64,000 nucleotides of DNA from Centroberyx gerrardi (lineage: Eukaryota; Chordata; Actinopteri; Beryciformes; Berycidae), in assembly GCF_048128805.1 (NCBI RefSeq), contig NC_136012.1, forward strand, positions 27,743,082 to 27,807,081, read 5' to 3'. Under the pieces are notes generated by a model, which was not told the DNA's origin, made no database searches, and saw only the letters and a program-made list of their open reading frames with translations. Shown here one piece after another: positions 21,901 to 34,935 of this stretch; the first letter of the stretch is position 1, and each line of letters starts with the position of its first letter. The position numbers were made by a program, and so were the translations under genes.

Positions 21901-24900
21901 CTAAACACAGTGATTCTGATGAGCAGCAGTCTTCCTCACAGTGCACCTATATAAACTGATTCTGATGAGCAGCAGTCTTCCTCACAGTGCACCTAAACAC
22001 AGTGATTCTGATGAGCAGCAGTCTTCCTCACAGTGCACCATATAAACAGTGATTCTGATGAGCAGCAGTCTTCCTCACAGTGCACCTAAACACAGTGATT
22101 CTGATGAGCAGCAGTCTTCCTCACCTGCAGCTTGTCATAGTGCGCCTGGCTGCTGCAGTGAACTCTCTTAGCCGTTTCTTCATTGGAGTAAAACAGGAAA
22201 CAGACTCGGCAGTAATAACCCATCTTCACGTGTTCCACACCTGCAGCGGCGACACGTTTACAGACAGAAACATCAGATGAAACATTTACAGACAGAAACA
22301 TCAGATGAAACATTTACAGACAGAAACATCAGATGAAACATTTACAGACAGAAACATCAGATAAACTTCATGATCCTGTGGGGAGTCGAGTCGCTGCAGC
22401 AGCAAACAGTCTCAGGATACAGCAGGACAGAAGAGAGAGAACAGCACACTGGGGCGACTAACACTAGAATGTACTGAGTCGAAATATGAGAGCAAAGTGT
22501 GAAATATGAATAGCAGCAGGTATGTTGTTATTCATATTTCATAAACTTAGTTTCATGTCATGATTTTGCCACTTAATCTTTCGTTTATGTTTTTACTTTT
22601 TAACCACTTTCTCCTTTGAACACTTGCTGATTTTTATCTTTTATTTTACTATTCTTGTTTTTATGCCTTTTTATGAAACTCTTTGTAAACTCTGCTTTTA
22701 GATAACTACTTCCACTTCTGCTACTACTACTACTACTATTACACCTACTATTACTTCTACTATACCCACTACTACTGCTACTACTATTACTGCTACTATA
22801 AGTACTACTATGGATACTGCTGCTACTTCTACTTTTACTATAACTACTACTACTTCTATTGCTACTACTACTACTACTTGAATTTCTGATAGCAGCTCCC
22901 TCATATTCATGATAAGCTGTGAATTTGCTTCCCTGTACATTTTCTAACAAAATATTCTATTACAATGTAGAGTTACTAGAGCACAAAACCAACAGAATAA
23001 AACAACAGTGTGATGTGTTCAGATCATGTTCCTCACCGATGGGCCTGTTGGGCTCGTAGGGAGCGAGCGGCAGACAGGCGGCGCTGGGTTTGGTGTCGGG
23101 GGGCGGAGCCTCCGTCTGTCCGTTCTGACCGGCAGACGCCGCCTCCTCCTTCTCCTGCTTCACCTCCTGCAATTTGCACAATTTTTTTTTTTTAAAAACC
23201 TGCTGCAAAACCTTCCATTTTTGTTCACACTGAAAGAGTGTCAATGGTGTGTGTATTTTAATTTTGGTGTATGTTTACAGTCAATTAGTGCTGACACGCT
23301 CAGTCAATTAATCATTTTGTTGATCAACAGAAAATTAATCTATTACAATTCTGACAATCGATTCCTCGTTTTAGTCATTTATCAAGTAACAATACCAAAC
23401 ATTTGTTTTTTACAGCTTCATAAATTCTAATATTTGCTGCTTTTCTTTGTTTCATCTCATTATTAAATGAAGACTTTGTGTTTTCTGGCTGCTGGTCAGA
23501 CTGAGGAAGAAATCTGAAGAATCACTTTGGACTCTGGGAACTGTGATGGACATTTGTCATTATTTTTCACATTTTATAGACTAAATGAATAGTTGATTAA
23601 TCGAAAAAATAATTGATTGATAATGAAAAAAATTAATAAGCCTATATGAGTGTTTTCATCCTCCTCCTCCATGTGTCACTCACAGCATCGCAGCTCTTCT
23701 TGTCCGAGCCGCTCGGCTGATCAGACGCTTCAGGAATCGTCTCCTTCGTCTCTTTCTCTGCCGACTCTTCCTCGCTCTTCTGCTCAGCGCCGGTCGCCTC
23801 GCTGCTCTCCTCCTCCTCCTCCTTCACGTCCGTCGTCGTCTTCTCCTCCTCCTTCTCCTCCTCCTCCTCCTCCTCCTCCTCTGCCTCTTCCTCCTCCTCC
23901 TCCTTGGCCTTCTTGGTTGGAGGTTCGTCGGTGTGTTTGGAGGATTTGCCCGGCGTTCCGCTGCTGTCTCTCTTCGACGGCTTCTTGTCTTCAGGCAGCG
24001 TGGGTCGCCGATGTCTGGACGGACAGACAGAAGTGGCAATTCTTCTCAGCACAAACTAGGCTTAGACAGAAATATTGGTTTGCTGATATTGTCCTTTATT
24101 CCAAATTTATTGTAGAATTGATTAATACTACGCTGGCTGTGTATGAGAAGACCTAAACTGATTGACATTTGATCAGAAAGTATGCATCAATATGTTTATT
24201 ATTTTTATCATCAGGGTTTCACTGGAGAGTTTTAGTGTCCCATGATGGTCTGAATGCAGTTAGTGGGCAGCAGCAGTAGGGAAGGAAACTAACTTCTGTC
24301 TCGTAAAACCAAAACTTCACCGGCCACTTTCACTGTTTTAGTAGCCACCCAGATGTTCAGAGCAGAAAAAGTCTCTGGTGTGTTTTCTCACCCATATTTG
24401 AGCTGTTTGTACTTCCTGCTGACGTAGACGTTCAGACGCCTCCCTTGGATTTTCGGCGGGCTCACTTTGTAATCTTCGGCCATTTTCTCCGCGTCTTCTG
24501 CGTTCTCCATCTCAACGAAACACTGGAAAACACAAACAAACGTCAGCAGAGAATTTTAAAACTTCCCGTCGGCCGTCGCTGGGTAGAAGAGGTTTTGCTG
24601 CAGTACCTCTCTCTTGATCCGGTTGAGGAAATACTTCCTCACTTTCCCAAAAGGCTCCGCCAGCTTCAGGACCGTCTCGTCCGAGTATTTGATGTTGGGG
24701 ATTTGACCGATGTACACGACTCGACTGGAGCCGCACTGCAGGAGAAACACACCGGATTTAACGGATGACAGATTAAATGACAACAATAAGGTCAATAAAT
24801 ATGGAAACGAACCCGTAGGCTCACAACTTCAGAGACAAGACGGTACGAAAACAGGTAGAAATGGTTAAATAGCTAAAAAGAACAAAAAAAACAACAACAT

Positions 24901-27900
24901 AAAAACTAAAAACACAGTTGTAATTTGCCTGGTTTAGGGAGTCGTCATGATGTACTGAGTGTTTCTGTTTTAAGACCGAGGATCACAATAAAAATCTTTG
25001 TTGATTTGTTAAAAAATTTCCAATAAACTAGATAATTAATTAGGTGAGGTTATATACAAAAGGTCAACTCTTTCCATGACCAATATATGGAGTTGTGGAA
25101 ATGCATTCAATTTCAATAAAGAGAATTTTGAATCGTGTTCTATTACACATTTCAGTTTGTGAATAAACTTCGGATGCAGTTACTTGAAAAATCCAAAAAA
25201 CAAAAATTCATTTTTTCAGTAATTTAGAAAAGCGGCTTATTTTCTCATTGACTCCCATGTATTTTTGAAATTATAACCATGGGGTTTCAACAGGCTTCAC
25301 TGGCCCAGGGGGCGAGAAACTCACTCAACACATAAAATGTCCAGCTGAAACTTAAAATCATGCCAAAAAAGAAGAGCAGAGGAAGAGCAGAGCAGGCGGG
25401 TGTCCTCACCTGGATGGTGGGATAGGTCATGGAGTGGCTGATCCTCACTGATCTGCCGCAGACGGACGCCGTCACGTTACTGTTGTAGAACTTGGCCATC
25501 GCTTTGGCTTCGTCTTCTGTAGCAAACTGCAGGTAAGCCTGTTGGGAAAGAAAAACAGAGTGATGCACACCACAAGCAATAAAGTGCAGATCAAGTAGAA
25601 AAGGACACACAGACCTCAAAGCCAAAGATGAAGATAAAACTTAATTATACCACAAAGGCTAAACATTAATCTTGTTTCATTTATGTTACTTTCCAACTTT
25701 GCCTGGACTAAATATCACCACGGCTGAAGAGTCGCTTTTTTGTGTACTTTTTTAAAGTCTACTATTTTTTAACGTCAGTAATTTTACTTTTACTTTACTT
25801 AACCCCATCCATCACAGAACAGATTGTGTCTCTCCATCAGCAGCAGAAACTGGATCAACAGAAACTGGATCAACAGTAAACTGACAAACTGTGGATCCAT
25901 TCACAGTGAGAAGAGGAATCTGACTTTACTTTGTTTCTGCACTTTATTTTGTCGTTTCTAATGTTTCCAGTGAAAAGAATCTAGTTTGAACTCTGACCTC
26001 TCTCCTGTTAGAATCACATGGAAAAGATCACAGCTAACAACGTTCTCTGTTCTAAAGAGGAACTCAGGAACTTTTACTCTGAGGACATTTTAAATCAGAC
26101 ACTTTTTTACTTCTGCTTCAGTAAAATATCAGCAGAGTAACAGTACTTCTACTGCAGCAGGACATTGTAGTACTCGTTCCTCCGCTGCATATCGCTGACT
26201 GTACAGAATCTGTCAGCAGCTCTACCTAACACTGGACAGATCTCGGCTGCAGGACCCGAGACGGACAGAGGAATAGCTTTTTAACTAAACTATAAAATGA
26301 TTGGATATGACGGCCGCTGTACCTCGGGTCTCAGGTCCAGCACCAGGTGTTTCACCACTTCCCCAAACGGCTTGGCGAGCGCCAGCAGCTCGTTCAGGAA
26401 GCCGTAGCCTCGCCTGAAGCCCACGACGTTCACCACCCGCATCCCCTGAGGAGAGCAGAGAGACGTAAAAAAAACAACTGGAAAACAACAAGGACAGACT
26501 TCACTCTCAGCCGCGATATCTCAGTTCCTGCTCTGATTTTTACACATTTACTACAGCAGTGACACCAGAGACAGCGCTCTTTGTTATGATAAATTGTACG
26601 ACAGTGGCTGAAATTACCGACTGTATATAAAAGTATTATGTGATACAGAAGTTATAGATACATACCCCTTTCCTGGACTTGTCTGCAGGGAAGAGGGAGA
26701 CACACACACACGCACACACACACAGGAAAGGATGAGTGTTAGTTGTAAGTTTCATTTTGACAGCAGGTAGAAGCCTCGTTTTGGTTTTTAAAGAAGATGA
26801 CATCATCATGATCAGGATGGGACATTAACACCAGACACTTTATCCACTTTGTCAGCTAACCAACAATCATGACCAATATCCAGTTCTATTAAAAACAGAC
26901 TTAAATGTCGATTCTATTAAAAACAAATTTAAACGTCCAATTCTATTAAAAACAGTTCCAGTGCTTGGTACATTTTGGGATTCAACAGCCACTATGGCCA
27001 GAAGACAAGTTGAAAGTTTACATTTCAAAAAGTTATATATTGCGTTTGTACAAAAAACTAAATCTTAGTAAATGACTAAGAAAGTCCATATGCTGGGTAA
27101 GAAAATGGACATAAAATAAGGCTTCTCTGGTGCATCGATTTCAAATAGGCTTAATTCAAGAATGAAAAAAAGGCAAATCTGCACTCTCATATCTTGATTG
27201 ATAAAAATAAAAAAATATGAAATACTTTTTAGCGTTTTTACTTTTTTGTAAGTAAATGGCAAAAAAAAATATATCAAAAAACTTGATATTCAATAGTGAG
27301 TTTTACTTCCATCCCAGAACTTCTTTATCTCATTTTGGGATGAAGCTGTTCAGTCTGTCCTGATCATGATCATCAGCACCGATCAATCGTCCTGATCGGT
27401 TAAACGAGGCGGTGCTTTACCGACGGGATCAGAGTGTTTGGCGTGCGACTCGTCCTCGTCCTCCGCCAGCTCGTCCAGAGTCACAAAGTCCTCCATGTTC
27501 TCCAGGAAGTCCTGATCCTCCTGACAGACAGAACACAACACACACTCAGAACAGCAGGATCAGATTTATTTCCACTTCTATAATTCATATTTGTGCCATC
27601 ATTTCTGTTATGGTTTGTCAAACGATGAGTCCAACAGACATGGATAATGCAACAGTCACTTATCAGCTTTTATTTCCAGATTCTGTAATGTAATGTCTGT
27701 GATACCAAAACATATGTCTGGTCTCTCCATGTCGGTAAAGCTCTCACCAGATCTTCAGGTAGATCTCCCTCGTTCATCTCTGAACTGTCTCCCGGCTCGG
27801 CGCTCGGTTCGTCTTTAGCCTCCGTTTCCTCAGACGAGGCTTCGGCTTCCGTCGGTCCCGTCTGTCCCTCTGGCCCCGCCCCCTGCTCGGCCTCGCCCTT

Positions 27901-30900
27901 GGCCCCGCCCACGCCTCCGTCTGCCTCCTCGGTGATGTCATCACCACCCGGAACCTGCATACATTTCGTATATTTTCATTTTCAGACGCAGTTACTTCCA
28001 ATCAGTTAAATCCCATCAAAAAGTCTGTCTTTCGACAATTAAGAACAGAAGGCTTATTTTCTCATTGGCTCCCATGTATGTTTGAAATTGGAATAGTGGG
28101 GTTTCATGTAAATATGCACAAATACATATTTTTCATTTGTTTCTTCTGTCTCAGTATGTTCTACTGCTATTGTTTTGCACCCCCTCGTACAGCTGTAGCT
28201 CATTTCTGTCTTTCATGCTTTTCTACATAGCATGTTCTGTGTTTAAATGGTCGGTTATGTTATTTTTAAACAGGTTCATCCAGTATGGGTTTCTGAAGGC
28301 AAATAATGATAATTTTGGACTGAAACTGCCAATAGCCGATATTCATCGCTGGTTTCAAGCCAAAAAATTTGTATTCTGTGTTTCCCAAGAATTATATTGT
28401 CGTCAAGAGTGGAAAGCATCTGAAATATCACGGGACATTGAAACTCTCCAATGAAACTCAGGATAATAATAATTATTATAATAAGTAGAATATTTGCATA
28501 CTTGTGTGGAATCCAATCAAAATGTCTCAGAATCAGTTCAGGTTCAGTTCTCCCCATACACAACCAGTGTAGTGTTGATCAACTCTACAATAAATGTGGA
28601 ATCAATCAAACTGCATCATATCATCAGATTAGAGGTGGATGATAATGACTGGCCCAGATCTGATTTTTATTAAAAGGCCAATATCAGCCCAATATATTGA
28701 CAAACCGTTCTATTAAACCTAACCCCAGTTCAAATAACTTCCATTTGCTGTATTCTTATTTATATTCTATTTTTCTTTGCTGTATCTTATAACATTTTGC
28801 TGCAGAAACATCCCAAGCGGATCATTACAGTTTTATCTTGTACCAATTGCATCGGATCAATCATTTATCTTCCCCACTCATTGGTTGTTACTTATGATCT
28901 GGATTATTTATTGTTAGCTTGGTATTTTATTTTCCTGTTGTTTTTAGTTATCTTATGTTTTATTTTATTTGTTGTCTTCTGTTTTTTGTGAAGCACTTTG
29001 AAAAGGTGCTATATAGATAAAGTTTATTATTATTATTCTATTGTTATCGTCATCTTTTCCTCACCTTCTCCGGAGCGCGGGACTCCTGGACCGGCTCAGT
29101 GGCGGACTCTGCTGGCTCCGCCTCCTCCGCCGGCGTCGAGGCTCGGTCCTCCTCCTTCCCCTCCTCGTCTCCGTCTGTTCCCTGCTCCTCCTCCTCCTCC
29201 TGCTCCTCCTCCTCCACCTGCATCTCCTCCTCCTCCTCCTCTTCCTCTCCTCCGTCCTCTCCCTCCATCACCCCGGCCACCTCCTCCTCTGACCCCGGCT
29301 TCTCCTCCGCCGCGGGCTTGGCCTCCTCCTTCTTCTTCTCCTCCTTGGTCTTGGCGCTGGAGGAGGAGGTGGATTTGGAGGCGGAGCTCTTGGAGGAGGA
29401 TTTGGTTCCTGAGCTGGAGGAGGAGGAGGCAGTCGCTCCGCTGCTCCTCCGCCCGCGGCTGTTTCCTCCAAAATTGCCCTGGCCCAGTCTGCGGCTCACA
29501 CTGAAACACATTTATTCACTTATTCATTTGTGTCATGGCTTGTACATTACATTACACTGATGGTTAACTTTGGTTGAACCCCGAAATCCGGTCGGAGGAA
29601 ACTTACACCGATGGAATGAAGAAAGTAATAAGTTAATCAATAAAAAAAAGTGGGAGACAGGACTTTGACAAAGCAGATTTTGCCAATATATAAAAAAACA
29701 AGTCTCTTTTTTTTTTGCCTATTTACAATTATTGGTAAACTTATTATTTTCTTCATTCCATCAGCATAAGTTTCCTCCGACTGGATTTCAGCATTTCATT
29801 TTTTTTCAACATTTCATTTTTTTTCTAATATATTGCCAGAATTTGCTTTGTTTGCGTTTGTTCACATTATAACAATATATCTAAATGGCAGTGTAAGATG
29901 TGCAAGTCCTACATACCAATACTGAACAACAATATTTATATATATATAAATATTATATATATTTCTACATGAGACATTTTTTTTTGTGAATTGCCAAATT
30001 TTTCGACTCCTGGATATTATTAAACTCATTTTCCAGGCTTGAGTTGAAAACCTGCTATCATGTTAGCCTGTTCTCATGTTGACTGAAACTATGAAGCTGT
30101 ATTATTATTATTATTGTACAGTATGCATTTTATTTTAATAGGTGATTCCACTTCTACCATGAGATTTAATTGCATGTTGAAATAACTGCTGTCTTCTGTG
30201 TTTTTAAGCTGCAAAATAAATCAATGACATTAAAGTTAGATAATCTTGTTTCCTCTCTGTTTGTTTTGTTCTCTCTCTTCACTACTCGTTTCTCTGCTCA
30301 GTTGTACCTACCAGGCATTAATATTGCATTAACTTGGTGAATAACGGTGATGTGGATTCTCTGGGGCGTTTCCTGAAGCTCTGTACTCACTTGAGAGTCT
30401 TGTACTTGGTGCAGATGTTGAGGCGGATCGGCCGGCCTTTGATGGTGAGCGGGTTCACGGTGTAATACTTCACCAGCATCTCCGCGTCCTCCGGGGTTCC
30501 CAGCTGGACGAACGCCTGGATGAGACAGACAGGAGCAGAGTGAGGAAACGTTTGGCTGCTTTTCAAGGGAGCAGAGTGAAGTGAAAGCGTATTAATTATC
30601 CTCCAGAGGGCTCTCTCCTGCTCCTGTGGTGGAGAAATTGGTCTCTCTCCTCTTCTACGATGGATTTCTCCCTGTATGATTGTTGACTGGTGCAAAATGA
30701 CGGCTCTAGAAAGAAGCCCTCGCTCTTTGATTCTGAGGGACTGACACCAAAACCTGACGTTTACCGCTGAGGTTTTACATCCTGAAACATTTGTGTTTTG
30801 GGGTGGATTTTTCTTTAATGATTCCTGTGGAGAAGTTTGGTATTTTCAGCCTCTGATGTCAGTAAAGTCGAGGTGTTTGTGTCGCGGTACAAATGTGTAT

Positions 30901-33900
30901 TTACAGTTCAATGGGTTTGTATTGTTTCAACACAGATTTAGTTTCATTTACACTTTATTTAATACGGCAGGCCAATTCAGAAGGATGCAGAATAACTGAA
31001 TACTGAAAGGGAGTCAGAGATGTGACACGGTTAATACAATATTCACAGTTTTAGTAATCTTTGCAAACAAAACAGGTTATAACAATATACAGTCCCAAGT
31101 CAGTCTCATGTCTTGAGGCACAAGTCTCAAGTCAAGTCTCAAGTCTAAATGTAGAACACCAACATCAAGTCAGAACAAATCAAGAGTCCAGTATCAATTT
31201 AATATCTTAAAGAAAACTAAATATCTAGGACTTTTCAATGCAATATGGTTTTAATAGGATAAAAACTTGGTAAGAGCATCATGAGTTTGATTTCTATAAT
31301 CAGTTTCAACTTCAATAAATTCAATCATTCCATACAAATTCAGAAAACAGAATTTAAATTCAGTCGTCTGCTGGAACAAATCTCATCACTTTCAATCTAA
31401 GTCATTTACACAAACACAAGATCTCAAGTCAAGACTTTAGAAACCTTTTCAAGTCATCAAAGTACAAGTCAGAGTCAAGTCCCAAGTCAGCAGAACCCAA
31501 GTCAAGTCAAGTCTCAAGTCTTCTCTTCATGCATCAAGTCAAGTCTCAAGCAATTAAAGTCATGTGACTCGAGTCCCCACCTCTGACAATTAAATAGTAA
31601 AAGATTTGAAAATAGTGCAGGGAAGGGAACAGGAACCTACTTTACAAATAAAAGGTTGTGTGTCCAAAATCATCCGTGGAAAAGAAAACTATTCCCAAAT
31701 AATGACAGGAATCTCAAATCTCTAGAACACATTAAAGCAGGAATACTTGAAAAAAAACCTCCTCCATCTCCGTTTACCTCGTCGGTTAAGAACAGGTGTT
31801 TCTCCACGGTGCCGAAGCGCCCGGCGACGGTCAGCAGCTCCATCTTCTTCTCTTCCTCCCTCGGCAGGTTGGAGAAGAATATCACCTGGCTGCCGCGACC
31901 TTTGACCTCCCTGCTGGGTCTGTTTCCCAACCGGTCCTCTTTCTGCAGGCGAAAAACAACACAGAACACATCAGACACATCCAAGACCAGGAGTTTTTAT
32001 ATTTGTATCTTTAACTTCTACAAATTGCGGCTTTGCATAAGAGCAAGACAGAGTGAAACTGATAAAAATGACTTCACTATCTTCATCTTCACTTTCTCCT
32101 CTTTAGCTGTTGCTTATTCTGACGGCTTTTATGACGCCATTTTCTAGCGGCGGTGCAGCCGGCATCTTTACCTCGATCACCATCAGCTCCTTGGACAGGT
32201 AGAAGGTGACCGGCTTGCCGTACATGGAGGCCGGGTGCTGCTGGTAGTAGTTCACCATGTCCAAAGCCTCCTGGTGCGTGTCCATCTCCAGGAACGCCTG
32301 ACAGCAGAAGAAGAAGAAAAAACCCGTTAACGTCACTACACATCCGTTCAACAGGCAGAAAATTCACTTTGTATTTGGTGTTAAATTCAGAGTGTAAATG
32401 TCACACAGTTTCACTCCAAAATGACAGTCCATCATCAGAGAAATGTGACACCTACTCTAATAAAATGAACATGATGAATATTGAATATTAATAGATTTTT
32501 CTTTACTGTATCCTATTGCTATTTCCTGATATAACATCCCAATTTCCCTACAGGGATCAATAACATTTGATTTTATTTGAATTTCAAATGTGCACGGAAT
32601 TAGTGGAATGCAAATGGGACAGTGACATCTAGGGATGCACCGATATGCTTTTCAGAGGGCGATACTGTTATATACCGATATTTCTATCTATATCGGCCGA
32701 TACAGACACAGATATGTATTTTTGTAAGAATCTGAGTACAAATGCAGGTACAAAACAGGTTAAGCTTTTCACACATTCCTATCTTAACTGTTTTTTAAAC
32801 AAAAGACCATGTTAGTTTTATTCTGTTGCTAATTTGACAGCATCATATGATAAATATGATTATATGCAATGCTATGGACAAATACATAGATTCATATACA
32901 ATGCATCCTAGACAACTCCACAATCCGCAAAATATTGGCAGTTCAAATCATATCGGGCCGATACTGACATCGCTTTTTAAAGCCAATATCGGTCGATACC
33001 GATATTGGCTTATTGGCTTATTGGCGATATACCAGTGTATCCCTAACATTGTTTCCATGGTTTAAAGTTGAATTTGACCCGGTGCAGAGAAACACAGATG
33101 ATACGTGGCTGCAGTACCTTGTTCTTGAGCACCAGATGCTCCCTCAGGCAGCCGAACGGCTCGCTGAAGGAGAACAGACTCTTGTTGCTGAGCGGCTTCC
33201 TGTCGTATTTCGCCACGACGACTCTGCTTCTCAGCTGAGGAGGAAAACACAGTTCGGTTCAGCTGCTGTTTTATCCACAGTGTGTTTCAAAACCCACCGG
33301 ACACGTTCACTATTTCACCGGCCGAACAGGACTGAAGGAAGAGCAAAGTCCTGTTCGCACGGGACTAGTATGACATGGGGACCTCATGTAATTAATGCAT
33401 TACCCCCCGACCTCTGTGTTTCGGCAAACGCATTCACACGGATAATGACATTCGTGGAAAGAGTTCCCCCGGATACAACTGAATAAGATTTTACACTTGG
33501 TCCCTTGTTGATTAAGCGAAGCAAAACTTTAAAAAAAACAAACCCATCAAAACCTTCCTCTATAGATTACACTACTGCCTCCACAGAAATCGTGAATCAA
33601 GCAGAAGGAAAAAAAATGTGTTAAACAAATTACCTCTGAAATTAACCAGAGTTCAATTAGAGTTCAATTCAATACGGAAGGTAATTTGTGCCGACATCTT
33701 AAATTTACAAATCAAAGATGACGGCAGATTGACTCGGGTTGAAGTCACAGATGATCTCTGCAATTATTACAAATCACTGGACGTCTCAGGTGATATCAGT
33801 CACATGTCAACAGGGCTTAACTTACCAACCACAGACAAACATTTAAAACATTTTGATTGGTGGCAGATGAACATGCCTACCCTGATTTTCCCTTCATTAA

Positions 33901-34888
33901 ATAGTCCTGCCTAGAAAGAAAACTACTTTGTTTTAAAACTGGGGAACACAAAGAGCGATTTATCCTTGATGATTATAAATATATGAAGAGACATGTCTTT
34001 AATGATCAAATAAACTAAACCAAGCAACACTGTCAAACTAGAGCTTAACAATAAATTGTGTTTGATCACAATTGCAGTTGCCACAATTGATAACTGTAAA
34101 TTTTGTCCATAAAGAATCGTTTGGTTTAATTGTATTTTGTTTAGAACGACCTTTGAGGCTGAAAACAGCCACGGTGATATAAACTACAAAAAGTGTGATA
34201 AAATAATTTGGTTGCCCAAATAAGCGGCTAATAATTGTGCTTAATAATCGCGATCGCAATATCTATCAAAATGATCTGGATTATCATTTTAGTCGTAAAT
34301 GTGCAGCCTTATGCCAAAGAACAGACAAGTTTCAATACTGGATCTTCAATCAGAAACCAGAGCAGCAGCACCAACAGCCAGTGATTTGCAGATAAATGAT
34401 TTTAGTGTCGACTGATTGCTTTAGAGACAGGAAATGTTGCTTCAGTTATGAGCCTTCATGAATATTTCAACAGACAGGATCCAGGTAAAGTAAAAGTGAT
34501 GCTAAAATAAGTGCAGATCTGACAAAGACAGAAATACAATGAATCCAACTGATTAATAATAAATATAATTATATATTCATTTATTAATACCAAGGGCGGA
34601 TATTTCATTTCACTGTTGGGGGGGACAATAAACAGAAAAATTTCTCAAGAGCAATTCCTGAAGGGGACACCAAAGGTGCCGCCAAAAGTACTGTTGTATT
34701 AAATGTATATAGAGGTCCATTATGAAACATTTCCATAAGCACTTCATTCCTTTCTTATGAAGATTTTATCAAATTGCCTTTGATATTACTGGGGTCTTTC
34801 TACTTGGCGTTTCGGTGCACTGAAAAATGATCGGATGTCTGTTTTTCTTTTCTCTGCCATTTTAACTGACCTGGCTGGCTGACAAATA

Positions 34889-34935
<47 letters not shown>

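Larger units (their letters stand above)
27421..29500 (-). other. Acidic linker exons of the - gene
   Basis: Exons 29500-29065 (436 nt), 27954-27748 (207 nt) and 27520-27421 (100 nt) encode a Ser-rich then Glu-rich linker of about 248 residues. The segment '[19 protein letters not shown]' aligns with 'ENCITLDELEEDESDD' in the + paralogue. The Glu runs come from GAG/GAA tracts. Long frames on the opposite strand are shadows. Confidence 0.87.
30391..33234 (-). other. RRM A and RRM B exons of the - gene
   Basis: RRM A comes from exons 33234-33118 and 32297-32172 ('[20 protein letters not shown]', '[18 protein letters not shown]'). RRM B comes from 31942-31778 and 30515-30391 ('[20 protein letters not shown]', '[18 protein letters not shown]'). 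The second-half exons are 126 and 125 nt, as in the + paralogue. Confidence 0.88.

Noticed and set aside
20741-22124. Regular spaced repeats considered as a CRISPR-like array
   Set aside because: There are no unique spacers: units are contiguous 46-bp copies with two sequence variants in a vertebrate intron. It is a minisatellite.
22600-22950. Ser-rich and Val-rich minus-strand frames
   Set aside because: They are translations of the TAC microsatellite inside an intron.
23650-24156. Plus-strand frame of 168 residues rich in Ser/Pro
   Set aside because: It is the antisense shadow of the Glu-rich exon 24014-23684 of the - matrin-3-like gene, whose splice sites and phase are consistent.
28998-29560. 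Several long frames on both strands around 29.0-29.5 kb
   Set aside because: Only the minus frame 29500-29065 joins its neighbours by proper splice sites. The others mirror GAG/CTC low complexity.
33618-33914. 98-residue frame [15 protein letters not shown]...
   Set aside because: No family resemblance recognised, no splice partner, and it lies inside an intron of the - gene on the opposite strand. Possibly a decayed repeat, but not supportable as a gene.
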